DNA of 64,000 nucleotides from Altererythrobacter sp. C41 (GTDB lineage: Bacteria; Pseudomonadota; Alphaproteobacteria; Sphingomonadales; Sphingomonadaceae), in contig NZ_JAEVFE010000008.1 in NCBI RefSeq assembly GCF_016803135.1, forward strand, positions 28,626 through 92,625, given 5' to 3'. The notes under the pieces were generated by a model. The model saw only the letters and a program-made list of their open reading frames with translations, did no database searches and was not told where the DNA came from. Of this stretch, positions 37,002 through 47,230 are shown piece after piece. A program made the translations under genes and the position numbers. The first letter of the stretch is position 1; the number at the start of each line of letters is the position of its first letter.

Positions 37002-37196
37002 ATGCGCCGATCCCTCGTCCTCACCAACGAAGCCGCCCGCCACCCATTCCGCGCGACACTGCCGCCGCACGTTACGCGAGTCGAGGAGGGACCGGCAGCC
37101 AATCGGTCGCAGTGGCGCCCCTCGCTCGAAGAGGTGCGGACTTTCGCGGCAGTCTACGTCAGCGGTGTCGTCGGCGTGACCGCGTTCATCGCCTGA
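37002..37196 (+). CDS. Small hypothetical protein
   Basis: 64 residues: a basic N-terminal half (MRRSLVLTNEAARHPFRATL) and a hydrophobic C-terminal stretch (VYVSGVVGVTAFIA) that could insert in a membrane. No family recognised. Codon third positions are GC-rich as in neighbours. It ends 4 bases before the convergent MFS gene. Weak ribosome-binding site, so moderate confidence. Confidence 0.5.
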   Translation: MRRSLVLTNEAARHPFRATLPPHVTRVEEGPAANRSQWRPSLEEVRTFAAVYVSGVVGVTAFIA

Positions 37197-37200
37197 GCGG

Positions 37201-38550
37201 TCAATTCGCCGGCGATTCGGCGAGGTAGAGCTTTCTTCCCAGCCAGCTCGACACCAGGCACATCGCCGCGCTGAGCAGAAGCTGGTCCACGATCGCCACG
37301 TCCGCCGCGCTCAGCCCCATGGCGAGCAGGGCGCCGGCCACCATCGCGCCTGAATTGACGATGTTGTTAGCTGCGATCGTGCGTGCGGTCTGCGTCTTGG
37401 GCACGAACGTCGTCAGGAAGGCATAGAGCGGGACGACGAACATGCCGCCCGCAATGGCGATCCCGAGGAGACACAGGAGTAGCGGTATCGCGAGCGGCTG
37501 GGCCATGAACTGGCCGACGTCCATCAGCGTGTCCCCCGGTGCCGGAATCCACGTGCGGCAGACCGCGTAGAAGGCGAGGACGAACAGGGCCATCACGATC
37601 ACCGACATCGGCGAATAGCGCGCCGAGACGGTGCCCTTGAGCAGCGCGTTGACCGAGACCGAGCCGATCGCCACTCCGACCGAGAAGATCACCAGGAACA
37701 GGCTCGCGACCTCCGGGCTGGCGGTGAGCACGTTCTTGGCCAGCGGCGGGAACTGGATGAACAGCACCGCGCCGATCGTCCAGAAGAAGCTGATCGCCAT
37801 GATCGCGAGGAACACCCGGTCATCGTGCATCGTGTTGCGAACGAGGACGTAGGAGGAGCGGAAGACGTTGAAGTCGATCGGCTCGATCTCGCCCTGCGCC
37901 GGCGCGGGGGGCACGTGGCGCGAGGTGAGATAGCCCACCACGGCGGTGACGAAGACCACGACCGCCGCCGCCTCGACCGGAATCCAGCCGGCGAGGATCG
38001 TGCCGAAGAGGATCGCGATGTAGGTTCCCGCCTCGACCAGCCCGGTGCCCGCGAGCACTTCCTCGGGCTTCAGGTGCTGGGGCAGGATCGCGTACTTGAT
38101 CGGGCCGAAGAAGGTCGAATGAACGCCCATCGCGAACAGCGCCGCGAGAAGGAGCGGGATCGCTGCCTCGGCCAGTAACGGATGCGGGCGGGCGAGGCAC
38201 TGCCCGGCCACGGCCGCACATTCGACGTCCTGCCACGCGATCAGCAGGCCCGCTCCGCCAACGGCCATGATCCCGATCTCGCACGCCTTCACCACGCGCA
38301 CGATGCGCGCCTTGTCGCTCATGTCGGCAAGCTGTCCGGCGAGCGCCGAGAGGACGAAGAACGGCAGAATGAACACGCCCGAGGCGACGGCGCTGAACAT
38401 CGCCTCCTCGGCTTCCGAATTATAGACGACGTAGACCACGAACAGGACCATCGCGGTCTTGTAGAGATTGTCGTTGAACGCGTTGAAAAGCTGCGTGACG
38501 AACAGGGGCAGGAACCGGCGGCGGCGCAGAATGTGCGTCGATGTCGTCAT
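37201..38550 (-). CDS. MFS transporter (LplT-like)
   Basis: 449 residues, 12 membrane helices. The N-terminus FLPLFVTQLFNAFNDNLYKT resembles the lysophospholipid flippase LplT and the MFS part of fused acyltransferases of phospholipid repair; STFFGPIKYAILPQHL is another block of that subfamily. No acyltransferase domain is fused here. The gene diverges from pgsA, which fits a phospholipid role. Substrate is inferred. Confidence 0.83.
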   Translation of the reverse strand: MTTSTHILRRRRFLPLFVTQLFNAFNDNLYKTAMVLFVVYVVYNSEAEEAMFSAVASGVFILPFFVLSALAGQLADMSDKARIVRVVKACEIGIMAVGGAGLLIAWQDVECAAVAGQCLARPHPLLAEAAIPLLLAALFAMGVHSTFFGPIKYAILPQHLKPEEVLAGTGLVEAGTYIAILFGTILAGWIPVEAAAVVVFVTAVVGYLTSRHVPPAPAQGEIEPIDFNVFRSSYVLVRNTMHDDRVFLAIMAISFFWTIGAVLFIQFPPLAKNVLTASPEVASLFLVIFSVGVAIGSVSVNALLKGTVSARYSPMSVIVMALFVLAFYAVCRTWIPAPGDTLMDVGQFMAQPLAIPLLLCLLGIAIAGGMFVVPLYAFLTTFVPKTQTARTIAANNIVNSGAMVAGALLAMGLSAADVAIVDQLLLSAAMCLVSSWLGRKLYLAESPAN

Positions 38551-38663
38551 GCGTCGTCGGTCCGATCCCGTTGCGGCTCGCGCCTCCTGTAAAGCGCAAG
38601 GCGGTGCGGACAAGGGCAAAGCATGGCTTTTTCCTTCCGAACGGAAGCGCTAGGAGAATCGCC

Positions 38664-39257
38664 GTGCTCAACTTGCCGAACATTCTGACGCTTTCGCGAA
38701 TCGTCACGATACCGCTGCTCGTCGCATTGCTGTGGTGGCCGAACTGGGCCTTCGGATATCTTCTCGCCTTCGCGCTCTACTGCCTGATGGGAATCACCGA
38801 TTACTTCGACGGCTACCTCGCGCGGGCGAGCGGCACGGTATCGAAGCTGGGCGTGTTTCTCGACCCGATCGCCGACAAGATCATGATCGCGGCGGTGATT
38901 CTGGTGCTGACGGCGCAGGGCTGGCTGCGCGGACCGTTCGCCGGGGACTTCCACGTAATCGCGGGCCTGATCATCCTCATGCGCGAGATCGCGGTGTCGG
39001 GCCTGCGCGAATTCCTGGGGCCGCTCCAGGTCTCGGTGCCGGTGAGCAAGCTCGCCAAGTGGAAGACGGCGGCACAGATGGTCTCGCTCGGTGCGCTGAT
39101 CCTCGCGGGCGCGCTGCCCGGCTGGATGATGGCGGTCGGGGATGCGAGCTTCAACGTGCCGCATCTCGTCGGCATCGTTACCCTCTGGACTGCCGCGGTG
39201 CTGACGGTGATTACCGGCTGGGATTACCTGCGTGTCGGCATCAAGCACATGGATTGA
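38664..39257 (+). CDS. pgsA: CDP-diacylglycerol-glycerol-3-phosphate 3-phosphatidyltransferase
   Basis: Makes phosphatidylglycerophosphate, committed to PG and cardiolipin. 197 residues; NLPNILTLSRIVTIPLLV at the start, then the CDP-alcohol phosphotransferase motif DYFDGYLARASG...GVFLDPIADK. GTG 38664 follows TAGGAGAATCGCC. The in-frame extension upstream has no family similarity. Confidence 0.95.
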   Translation: MLNLPNILTLSRIVTIPLLVALLWWPNWAFGYLLAFALYCLMGITDYFDGYLARASGTVSKLGVFLDPIADKIMIAAVILVLTAQGWLRGPFAGDFHVIAGLIILMREIAVSGLREFLGPLQVSVPVSKLAKWKTAAQMVSLGALILAGALPGWMMAVGDASFNVPHLVGIVTLWTAAVLTVITGWDYLRVGIKHMD

Positions 39258-39281
39258 AGCGGAAGGACGGCTTCCTGCCGG

Positions 39282-40244
39282 TCAAAGTGCCGCTGCCAGC
39301 GCTTCGCGATAGGCTGCGCGGACGCGGGGCGAAGTGCGCACGCGCGGAGCGGCCGTCGTCACGCAGAGCGCACCGGGTCCGTCGAGCGCAAGCTGCTTCA
39401 ACAACCCCTCGATTTCCGCGAGCGTGCTCTTGTTGGCGCGCGCATTTTCCGGGAGCAGCGGGAGATCGAGATGGGTCAACCCGAACTGGAGCAGTTCGCG
39501 ATAGGCGACTCGCTCCGTCAGTCCGCGGCCGATCCGGAAATCCTGCTGCTCAGCGAGCGCGGCGAGCGCCGTGTCGATCCGGTCGATCTGTCGCCGCTCG
39601 GTATGCCGCACCCGGTTCTTCGCCACCAGCCAGTCGATCGGGCCGAACCCGCTGCGATGCCGCTCGCGGCGAAGCCCGGCGACGGTGGCGCCGAAGCAAC
39701 TGGACTGTCCCGGACGGCCCGTGATCGGATCGATCCGCCCCAGCACCTGCAGATCGATGAACGACGCGTTGATCGGAGTGACGAGGGTGTCCGCCATGGC
39801 GACGGCGCGGCGGAAGATGGGACAATCGGCGCCCGGCGCATCGAGCACGATATAGTCGGCGCCAGCGTCGAGCCGGGCGATTTCCTGATAGAGCTGCGCG
39901 GTGCACGGCTTCGTCAGCACCGCATGCGCGGGCATCGGCAGGGCCGCGCCGAGAACGCGTGCGGTCCCCTCGCGGAAGGACAGGCTTCGCTCCAGCGTCG
40001 ACTGGCGCCAGTCGAGATCCAGCGCGATCACACGGTGGCCGGCATGCGCCAGCGCGACCGCGCAGTGAAACGCCAGCGTCGACTTGCCGACGCCGCCCTT
40101 CTCGTTGGCGAACGCGATCACGTGCCCCGCGAGCGCAGGACGCGAGGCGATCTCCGCCACGATCACTTTGGGATGTTCGCCGTCAGTCCAGGGGCGCGCG
40201 AAAGGTTCGCCGCCATCATCCAAATGCTCGAGATCTTTCCACAC
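39282..40244 (-). CDS. mipZ: Division-plane positioning ATPase MipZ
   Basis: ParA/MinD-type ATPase that forms a polar gradient and keeps FtsZ away from the poles in alphaproteobacteria. 320 residues. The deviant Walker A is ANEKGGVGKST near 47-57, with ALDLDWRQSTLERSL, YIVLDAPGADCP, and TPINASFIDLQVLGRIDP, the last typical of MipZ rather than ParA. About 40 residues precede the usual MipZ start. GTG 40244 has GGGGAG 7 bases upstream, so the extension is probably real. A lone DnaA box lies 37 bases upstream. Confidence 0.85.
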   Translation of the reverse strand: MWKDLEHLDDGGEPFARPWTDGEHPKVIVAEIASRPALAGHVIAFANEKGGVGKSTLAFHCAVALAHAGHRVIALDLDWRQSTLERSLSFREGTARVLGAALPMPAHAVLTKPCTAQLYQEIARLDAGADYIVLDAPGADCPIFRRAVAMADTLVTPINASFIDLQVLGRIDPITGRPGQSSCFGATVAGLRRERHRSGFGPIDWLVAKNRVRHTERRQIDRIDTALAALAEQQDFRIGRGLTERVAYRELLQFGLTHLDLPLLPENARANKSTLAEIEGLLKQLALDGPGALCVTTAAPRVRTSPRVRAAYREALAAAL

Positions 40245-40280
40245 GACGCAGCTCCCCCACCCGGCGCTTCGCGAATCAGT

Positions 40281-40289
40281 TTATCCACA
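40281..40289 (+). promoter_or_regulatory. Perfect DnaA box upstream of mipZ
   Basis: TTATCCACA in the 121-base gap between mipZ and oxyR. Only one box is present and the region is not AT-rich, so this is not an origin; it could tie mipZ or oxyR transcription to DnaA. Confidence 0.4.
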
Positions 40290-40365
40290 GCTTTTAGCAC
40301 GATTTCGTCAACAGTACCTTGCACTGTCTCGACGTCGTCAAGGCGGGAGCGCTGATGCGCCTGAT

Positions 40366-41262
40366 TCACCCTGCGCGCAGTTCCTCGGCCAGGAGCTCGA
40401 AATCGGCCTTGCGGGGGGAGTTCTTGCGCCAGATGAGGGCGATCTCGCGACTGGCAGCCTGCGACTTGAGCGGGCGGGCGACGATGTCGGTCTCGTGCAG
40501 GATGCCCGCCTCGATCGCCATCTCGGGCAGCATGGTCAGGCCGAGATCGTTGTTCACCATCTGCACCAGCGTGTGCAGGCTCGTACCGATCATCGTCGCC
40601 GAGGCGCGCAGTTCCGGCCGGTTGCAGGCGGCGAGGGCGTGTTCCTTGAGGCAGTGCCCGTCCTCGAGCAACAGAAGTCGTCCTTCGTCGATCATCGACG
40701 GCGGGATCGCCGCCGGCGGATCGCGTGGATCATCCTTCGGGAAGGCGACGTAGAGCCGGTCGTCGGCGATGTGCGCCATGTCGACTTCGCCGGTGGCGAA
40801 GGGGAGGGCGAGCAGCACGCAGTCGACCCGGCCATGGTGGAGGCTCTCGACGGCGTCCTGGCTGGTTTCCTCGCGCAGGAAGAGCTTGAGGTCGGGCCGC
40901 TCGCTGCGAAGCCGCGGCAGGATGCGGGGCAGCATGAACGGGGCGATGGTGGGGATAACGCTCATCCGCAGCGTGCCCGACAGCGGCTTGCCGCTCGCAC
41001 GAACGAGGTCCGACAGCTCCTCCGCCTCGCGCAGCAGCCGATGCGCCTTCTCGACCACCTGTTCGCCCAGCGTGGTGAAGCGCACCACGCGGCGGCTGCG
41101 CTCGACGAGCGTCACGCCGAGCAGGGATTCCAGTTCCCGGATGCCGGCCGAGAGCGTCGACTGCGAAACGAAGCTCGCCTCCGCGGCGCGCCCGAAATGA
41201 CCATGTTCGTGCAGCGCCACAAGGTACTGGAGCTGCTTGATCGTGGGGAGGTAGGTGGACAT
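40366..41262 (-). CDS. oxyR: Hydrogen-peroxide-sensing LysR regulator OxyR
   Basis: 298 residues: N-terminal HTH (LQYLVALHEHGHFGRAAEAS, FVSQSTLSAGIRELE) and a LysR effector domain. The redox cysteines are C204 and C213 in DGHCLKEHALAACN, nine residues apart exactly as C199/C208 of E. coli OxyR. It would sense peroxide by disulfide formation and activate catalase and peroxidase genes, none of which is in this window. Confidence 0.93.
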   Translation of the reverse strand: MSTYLPTIKQLQYLVALHEHGHFGRAAEASFVSQSTLSAGIRELESLLGVTLVERSRRVVRFTTLGEQVVEKAHRLLREAEELSDLVRASGKPLSGTLRMSVIPTIAPFMLPRILPRLRSERPDLKLFLREETSQDAVESLHHGRVDCVLLALPFATGEVDMAHIADDRLYVAFPKDDPRDPPAAIPPSMIDEGRLLLLEDGHCLKEHALAACNRPELRASATMIGTSLHTLVQMVNNDLGLTMLPEMAIEAGILHETDIVARPLKSQAASREIALIWRKNSPRKADFELLAEELRAG

Positions 41263-41356
41263 TGCTAGACCACGGGCCCCCTGAGGAACACGTCGCTCAT
41301 CCGAGGAGCGGCTTGGGCGCCGCCCGGCGGCGTCCGCAAAGACCCATCACGACGGA

Positions 41357-42559
41357 TCACTCGGCCGCTTCCGCCTCGGCCATGTCGTCCGCCACGTCGT
41401 CGATGTGCGTCATATTCAGCTTGCCGCCCTTGACCGCGAAGGCCAGCTTGCCTTCGACCAGTTCGAGCGCATCCCGGCCGAAGACCTCGTACCGCCAGCC
41501 CTGGAGGACCGGCAGCTTGCGGACGCCGGCGGCGAGCGCCTCCATCTCGTCCGAGCGGGTGAGCAGCCGCGCGGCGACGTCGATCTCGCGCGTGCGGATC
41601 TTGAGCAGCAGCTTGAGCAGGTCGGCGACCAGCGCGCCTTCCTTGCCCAGCGGCGCGCCGCGCTTGGGCTTGTCGGGCATTTCGTCGGCGGTGAGCGGCT
41701 CGGCCTTTTCGAGCACTTTCATCAGGCGCTTGCCTATGTCGTTGTCTTTCCAGGCATTGGAAAGGCCGCGGACCTTGACGAGGTCGGCCTGCTGCTTCGG
41801 CGGGTGGCTGGCGATATCGGCCAGGGTCTCGTCGCGCATGATGCGTCCGCGAGGGATGTTCTTGTGCTGCGCTTCGCCCTCACGCCACGCGGCAAGTGCT
41901 TTCAGACGGCCGAGCACCGCCGGGTTGCGGCCAGCCTGCCGAATGCGGCGCCACGCCTCGCCCGCATCATTGCGGTAGTTGGCCGGGTCGGCGAGCTTTT
42001 CCATCTCGGCGTCGAGCCATTCGCCGCGCCCGGTTTTCATCAGCTTCTTCAGGATCTTGGGGAAGATCTTTGAAAGATGCGTGACGTCGCCGATGGCATA
42101 TTCGATCTGCCGCGCGGTCAGCGGGCGGCGGCTCCAGTCGGTAAAACGCGCACCCTTGTCGACCGTGATGCCAAGCCACGCCTCGACCAGGTTGGCGTAA
42201 CCGATCTGCTCCGACTGGCTGATCGCCATCATGGCGATCTGCGTGTCGAAGATCGGATGCGGCGTCTTGCCGGTCAGGTTGTAGATGATCTCGACGTCCT
42301 GCCCGCCCGCGTGGAAGACCTTGAGCACGTCCTCGTTGTCGCACATCAGGTCGAGCAGGGGGGTGAGGTCGATCCCGTCGGCCAGCGGGTCGATCGCCGC
42401 CGCTTCTTCCTCATTGGCGATCTGCACCAGGCACAGTTCCGGCCAATAGGTGTTCTCGCGCATGAATTCGGTATCGACGGTGACGAAGTCGGACTTCGCA
42501 AGACGCTCGCAAAGCGCGGCGAGCGCGTCGGTGGTGGTAATCAGATCGTGTATCTTCAT
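41357..42559 (-). CDS. rnd: Ribonuclease D
   Basis: 3'-5' exoribonuclease in tRNA 3' maturation. 400 residues. The DEDDy motifs are FVTVDTEFMRENTYWP, LKVFHAGGQDVEIIYN and EYAIGDVTHL (Tyr of ExoIII), followed by two HRDC-like domains (RDETLADIASHPPKQQADL). ATG 42559 gives MKIHDLITTTDAL. Divergent from aspS. Confidence 0.95.
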   Translation of the reverse strand: MKIHDLITTTDALAALCERLAKSDFVTVDTEFMRENTYWPELCLVQIANEEEAAAIDPLADGIDLTPLLDLMCDNEDVLKVFHAGGQDVEIIYNLTGKTPHPIFDTQIAMMAISQSEQIGYANLVEAWLGITVDKGARFTDWSRRPLTARQIEYAIGDVTHLSKIFPKILKKLMKTGRGEWLDAEMEKLADPANYRNDAGEAWRRIRQAGRNPAVLGRLKALAAWREGEAQHKNIPRGRIMRDETLADIASHPPKQQADLVKVRGLSNAWKDNDIGKRLMKVLEKAEPLTADEMPDKPKRGAPLGKEGALVADLLKLLLKIRTREIDVAARLLTRSDEMEALAAGVRKLPVLQGWRYEVFGRDALELVEGKLAFAVKGGKLNMTHIDDVADDMAEAEAAE

Positions 42560-42715
42560 TCTGTCTTTTCTATCGTGGGGCGGAGTACCGCCGCTCGGGT
42601 GTGCCCGGCGCCTTGACAAAGGCCCGTGCTTGCCCTGTTAGCGCGCGCAATATGCGCGGTGCGCCATCGGTGGCGCGCCCTTAGCGCCTTAGCTCCGAAA
42701 TTGGAAAGATTTTAG

Positions 42716-44536
42716 ATGCACGCCTATCGTACCCACAACTGCGCACAACTGGCGAAGGCGAACGTCGGCGAAACCGTTCGCCTCTCGGGCTGGATCCATC
42801 GCAAGCGCGACCACGGCGGCGTGCTCTTCGTCGATCTGCGCGACCATTACGGCCTGACCCAGATCGTGGCGGACGAGGATAGCCCGGCGCTGGAGATACT
42901 CGATGGGTTGAAGCTGGAATCGGTCGTCACGATCGATGGCGAGGTCAAGGCGCGCGCGGAAGGCACGGTGAATCCGAACCTGCCGACCGGCGAGATCGAA
43001 GTGTTCGCACGCGGCGTGACGGTGCAGAGCCGCGCCGAGGAGCTGCCGCTGCCGGTCGCCGGCGAGCAGGAATATCCGGAGGACATCCGTCTCAAGTACC
43101 GCTTCGTCGACCTGCGGCGCGAGACGATGCACCGCAACATCATGCTGCGCAGCCAGGTGATTTCCTCGATCCGCCGCCGCATGACCGATCAGGGCTTCAC
43201 CGAGTTCCAGACCCCGATCCTGGGCGCCTCCAGCCCCGAGGGCGCGCGCGACTATCTCGTGCCCAGCCGCCTGCACCCGGGCCGCTTCTACGCGCTCCCG
43301 CAGGCGCCGCAGATGTTCAAGCAGCTCCTGATGGTCGCTGGCTTCGACCGCTATTTCCAGATCGCGCCGTGCTTCCGCGACGAGGACCTGCGCGCCGACC
43401 GCAGCCCCGAGTTCTACCAGCTCGACTTCGAGATGAGCTTCGTCACGCAGGAAGACGTGTTCCAGGCGATCGAGCCGGTGCTCGCCGGCGTGTTCGAGGA
43501 ATTCGCCAACGGCAAGAGCGTGACACCCGCGGGCGAGTTCCCGCGCATTCCCTACGCCGAGGCGATCCTCAAGTACGGCACCGACAAGCCGGATCTGCGC
43601 AACCCGCTGATTATCAGCGACGTGACGGATCATTTCGAAAAATCGGGCTTCGGGCTGTTCGAGAAGATCGTCGGCTCGGGCGGCCGCGTCCGCGTCGTTC
43701 CCGCGCCGAACACGCACGAGAAGAGCCGCAAGTTCTTCGACGACATGAACGACTGGGCGCGGCGCGAAGGCTTCGCCGGGCTCGGCTACGTCACCCGCAA
43801 GGGCGGCGAGTTCGGCGGCCCGATCGCCAAGAACCACGGCACGGAGGGCATGGAGAAGCTCTACGCCGAGCTCGGCCTGGGCGAGAACGACGGCCTGTTC
43901 TTCGCCGCCGGCAAGGAGAAGGACGCGGCGAAGCTCGCCGGCGCGGCGCGCACCCGCGTTGCCGAGGAGCTCGGCTTGATCGAGCAGGGCTGCTTCAAAT
44001 TCTGCTGGATCGTCGACTTCCCGATGTTCGAGTACGACGAGGAGCAGAAGAAGGTCGACTTCAGCCACAACCCCTTCTCGATGCCGCAGGGTGAGATGGA
44101 GGCGCTGGAGAACGAGGACCCGCTAACTATCAAGGCCTGGCAGTACGACATCGTCTGCAACGGCTACGAGCTGTCCTCGGGCGCGATCCGGAACCACCGG
44201 CCGGACATCATGTACAAGGCGTTCGAGATCGCCGGCTATTCGAAGGAAGACGTCGACGCGAACTTCTCCGGCATGATCGAGGCGTTCAAGCTCGGCGCGC
44301 CGCCGCACGGCGGCTCGGCTCCGGGGATCGACCGCATCGTCATGCTGCTGGCGGACGAGCCGAACATCCGCGAGGTCATCGCCTTCCCGCTCAACCAGCG
44401 CGCACAGGACCTGATGATGGGCGCCCCGTCCGCTGTCAGCCCGCGCCAGCTCCGCGACGTGCACATCCGCACCGTGGAAGCGCCGAAGCCGCAGCCGGGT
44501 GCGGAAACGCGCGCCGATCCGGCCGGAGACGCTTGA
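42716..44536 (+). CDS. aspS: Aspartyl-tRNA synthetase
   Basis: 606 residues, bacterial type. OB-fold anticodon-binding domain ([20 protein letters not shown]), class II motif 1/2 region ([20 protein letters not shown]), the bacterial GAD insertion, and motif 3 ([13 protein letters not shown]). Alphaproteobacteria often use a non-discriminating AspRS together with GatCAB; that cannot be settled here. Confidence 0.97.
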   Translation: MHAYRTHNCAQLAKANVGETVRLSGWIHRKRDHGGVLFVDLRDHYGLTQIVADEDSPALEILDGLKLESVVTIDGEVKARAEGTVNPNLPTGEIEVFARGVTVQSRAEELPLPVAGEQEYPEDIRLKYRFVDLRRETMHRNIMLRSQVISSIRRRMTDQGFTEFQTPILGASSPEGARDYLVPSRLHPGRFYALPQAPQMFKQLLMVAGFDRYFQIAPCFRDEDLRADRSPEFYQLDFEMSFVTQEDVFQAIEPVLAGVFEEFANGKSVTPAGEFPRIPYAEAILKYGTDKPDLRNPLIISDVTDHFEKSGFGLFEKIVGSGGRVRVVPAPNTHEKSRKFFDDMNDWARREGFAGLGYVTRKGGEFGGPIAKNHGTEGMEKLYAELGLGENDGLFFAAGKEKDAAKLAGAARTRVAEELGLIEQGCFKFCWIVDFPMFEYDEEQKKVDFSHNPFSMPQGEMEALENEDPLTIKAWQYDIVCNGYELSSGAIRNHRPDIMYKAFEIAGYSKEDVDANFSGMIEAFKLGAPPHGGSAPGIDRIVMLLADEPNIREVIAFPLNQRAQDLMMGAPSAVSPRQLRDVHIRTVEAPKPQPGAETRADPAGDA

Positions 44537-44611
44537 GCGGGCACTTGCCAGCGCGTTCGCCGTTCATTAGGGCGAAAGCAACATTTAACCCCAATACACA
44601 GAGGGCATAAT

Positions 44612-44848
44612 ATGAGCGATACCGCCGACCGCGTGCAGAAGATCGTCGTCGAGCATCTGGGCGTCGAAGCCGACAAGGTGACCCAGGATGCGAGCTTCAT
44701 CGACGATCTCGGCGCCGACAGCCTCGACATCGTCGAACTGGTGATGGCTTTCGAGGAAGAATTCGGCGTCGAAATTCCCGACGACGCGGCCGAGAAGATC
44801 ACCACCGTCGGCGACGCCACGAAGTACATCGAAGAACACAAGGGCTAG
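44612..44848 (+). CDS. acpP: Acyl carrier protein
   Basis: 78 residues, acidic; the phosphopantetheine serine is in [20 protein letters not shown]. Carries acyl chains for FabZ, FabF and related enzymes. Followed after 149 bases by fabF, the conserved acpP-fabF pair. Confidence 0.98.
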   Translation: MSDTADRVQKIVVEHLGVEADKVTQDASFIDDLGADSLDIVELVMAFEEEFGVEIPDDAAEKITTVGDATKYIEEHKG

Positions 44849-44912
44849 GCTTTTCGCGCTTTTCCCGTTCGCTCGAGCTAGCACTGGCAAAAGGCGACGA
44901 GGGAGAGGCCCG

Positions 44913-44932
44913 ATCCCTGCTTGCGCAGGGAT
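44913..44932. repeat. Hairpin between acpP and fabF
   Basis: ATCCCTGC (44913-44920) - TTGC - GCAGGGAT (44925-44932) is a perfect 8-bp hairpin similar in pattern to the dispersed palindrome family. A second, weaker hairpin (CAGGC...GCCTG) follows at about 44936-44962. It may act as an attenuator that lowers fabF relative to acpP. Confidence 0.5.
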
Positions 44933-44997
44933 ATGCAGGCTCAGCCCTAACGGGTTGGGCCTGTTGTTCTTTCTGGAAGACGTAATCGGAGAATTGC

Positions 44998-46257
44998 ATG
45001 CGCCGTGTGGTCGTAACCGGTCTGGGTCTCGTCACCCCGCTGGGTGGCGATGTCGAGACGACGTGGAAGAACCTCATCGCCGGCAAGAGCGGGGCGGGGC
45101 AGATCACCCGTTTCGACGCGAGCAACCAGAAGTGCACCATCGCCTGCGAAGTGAAGGCGAAGGATCATGAATGGGGTTTCGACCCCGACAAGCGCGTCGA
45201 CCACAAGGTCCAGCGGCAGGTCGATCCTTTCATCATCTACGGCATCGACGCCGCCGGACAGGCGCTCGAGGATGCCGGCCTCGCCGAGATGGACGATGAT
45301 CTGAAGGAGCGCACCGGCGTCTCGATCGGTTCGGGCATCGGCGGCCTGCCGGGGATCGAAAGCGAATCGATCGTCCTGCACGAGCGCGGCCCGGGCCGCG
45401 TGAGCCCGCACTTCGTCCACGGCCGGCTGATCAATCTCATCTCCGGCCAGGTCTCGATCAAGTACGGCCTGATGGGCCCGAATCATGCGGTCGTGACCGC
45501 CTGCTCCACCGGCGCGCACTCGATCGGCGACGCGGCGCGGATGATCCGCGACGGCGATGCCGACGTCATGCTCGCGGGCGGCGCGGAAGGCACGATCAAC
45601 CCGCTGGGCGTCGCCGGTTTCGCACAGGCGCGCGCGCTCAACATGAGCATGAACGACCGTCCCACCGAAGCAAGCCGCCCCTACGACAAGGACCGCGACG
45701 GCTTCGTCATGGGCGAGGGCGCCGGCGTGCTCGTGCTCGAGGAATACGAACACGCCAAGGCGCGCGGCGCGAAGATCTATGCCGAAGTAGTCGGCTACGG
45801 TCTCTCGGGCGACGCTTACCACGTCACCGCGCCGCATCCCGAAGGCAAGGGCGCCGAACTCGCCATGCGCATGGCCATTCGCAAGGCCGGGCTCGAGCCG
45901 GGCGATATCGACTACGTCAACGCGCACGGCACCTCGACGATGGCCGACACGATCGAACTGGCCGCGGTCAAGCGCGTGCTGGGCAACGATCTCGGCGGTG
46001 CTTCGATGAGCAGCACCAAGTCCGCCATCGGTCACCTGCTGGGCGGCGCCGGTGCCGTTGAGAGCATCTTCTGCATCCTCGCGATTCGCGACCAGATCGT
46101 TCCGCCGACGCTCAACCTCGACAATCCGGACGAAGGGACCGAAGGCGTCGATCTCGTCCCGCACGAGGCAAAGAAGCGCGAGGTTCGCGCCGTGCTGAAC
46201 AACAGCTTCGGCTTCGGCGGAACCAACGCCAGCCTGGTGATGAAGAAGGTCGACTGA
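44998..46257 (+). CDS. fabF: 3-oxoacyl-ACP synthase II
   Basis: 419 residues, elongating condensing enzyme. Catalytic Cys in VVTACSTGAHSIGDA, and the two histidines in NAHGTSTMADTIE and KSAIGHLLGGAGA. N-terminal RRVVVTGLGLVTPLG. Follows acpP and precedes mltG by one base, the common acpP-fabF-mltG order. Confidence 0.98.
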   Translation: MRRVVVTGLGLVTPLGGDVETTWKNLIAGKSGAGQITRFDASNQKCTIACEVKAKDHEWGFDPDKRVDHKVQRQVDPFIIYGIDAAGQALEDAGLAEMDDDLKERTGVSIGSGIGGLPGIESESIVLHERGPGRVSPHFVHGRLINLISGQVSIKYGLMGPNHAVVTACSTGAHSIGDAARMIRDGDADVMLAGGAEGTINPLGVAGFAQARALNMSMNDRPTEASRPYDKDRDGFVMGEGAGVLVLEEYEHAKARGAKIYAEVVGYGLSGDAYHVTAPHPEGKGAELAMRMAIRKAGLEPGDIDYVNAHGTSTMADTIELAAVKRVLGNDLGGASMSSTKSAIGHLLGGAGAVESIFCILAIRDQIVPPTLNLDNPDEGTEGVDLVPHEAKKREVRAVLNNSFGFGGTNASLVMKKVD

Positions 46258-46258
46258 C

Positions 46259-47230
46259 ATGCGCCGGCGCGGCTGCTTGGCCGCCGGGGTGCTCGCCGCC
46301 CTGGCGCTCCTTTCGGCCGTGATCTTCGGCAGCCTGGCGTTCGGCTCCGCACAGGTGGAGAAGGATACCGCGTTCATCGTCCCTTCGGGTGCGACGCTGA
46401 CGGCCGTCGCGAACAAGCTGGAGGACGAAGGGCTGATTACCTCCGCCGACGGCTTCCTGTTGCGCGCCAAGCTGCTCGGCAGTTCCGACCCGATCCAGGC
46501 CGGCGAGTTCCGACTCCCGGCCGGGATCGGGCAGGGCGGCATTCTCGACACCTTCCAGCACGGGGAGGTGATCCGCCGCTTCGTCACCATCCCGGAGGGC
46601 ATGCCGTCCATCCTCGTCTACGAGAAGCTGATGTCGGAGCCGCTGCTGACTGGCGAGATCCCGGTGCCCCAGGAAGGCTCCGTCTTGCCAGACACCTATG
46701 CGTTCGAACGCGGCGAGGCGCGCACTGCGGTTCTCGCGCGGATGCAGGCGGCGATGCGCAACTACCTCGCCGAAGCCTGGCCCAAGCGCGGCAAGGACAT
46801 CGCCGTCGACACCATCGAGGAGGCGGTGACGCTTGCCTCGATCGTCGAGAAGGAGACTGCGCTGCCGAAGGAGCGGCGAATGGTCGCCGGACTATACTCG
46901 AACCGGGTGAAGGAAGGCATGTTCCTCCAAGCGGATCCCACGATCATCTACCCGATCACGAAGGGTAAACCGCTCGGCCGCCGTATTCGCCAGTCGGAGA
47001 TTGCGGCGATCAACGACTACAACACTTATTCGATGGCGGGCCTTCCGAAGGGCCCGATCACCAACCCCGGGCGTGAGAGCATCGCCGCGGTGCTCAATCC
47101 GGCGGCGACCGACGCGCTTTACATGGTCGCAGACGGGACGGGCGGGCATGTGTTCAATTCGGACTATGCCGCGCACCAGGAAGCCGTCGACAAGTGGTTC
47201 GCGATCCGCCGCGCGCGCGGCGAGATGTGA
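46259..47230 (+). CDS. mltG: Endolytic peptidoglycan transglycosylase MltG
   Basis: Cleaves nascent glycan strands, ending their growth. 323 residues: N-terminal membrane anchor (AAGVLAALALLSAVIFGSLA), LysM-like region (FIVPSGATLTAVANKLEDEG), and the YceG core with catalytic Glu in ASIVEKETALP and the block NTYSMAGLPKGPITNPG. Overlaps the next gene by 4 bases. Confidence 0.95.
   Translation: MRRRGCLAAGVLAALALLSAVIFGSLAFGSAQVEKDTAFIVPSGATLTAVANKLEDEGLITSADGFLLRAKLLGSSDPIQAGEFRLPAGIGQGGILDTFQHGEVIRRFVTIPEGMPSILVYEKLMSEPLLTGEIPVPQEGSVLPDTYAFERGEARTAVLARMQAAMRNYLAEAWPKRGKDIAVDTIEEAVTLASIVEKETALPKERRMVAGLYSNRVKEGMFLQADPTIIYPITKGKPLGRRIRQSEIAAINDYNTYSMAGLPKGPITNPGRESIAAVLNPAATDALYMVADGTGGHVFNSDYAAHQEAVDKWFAIRRARGEM

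Noticed and set aside
40281..40289. Replication origin near mipZ
   Set aside because: Only one DnaA box, no AT-rich unwinding region, and no dnaA, hemE or parAB neighbours.
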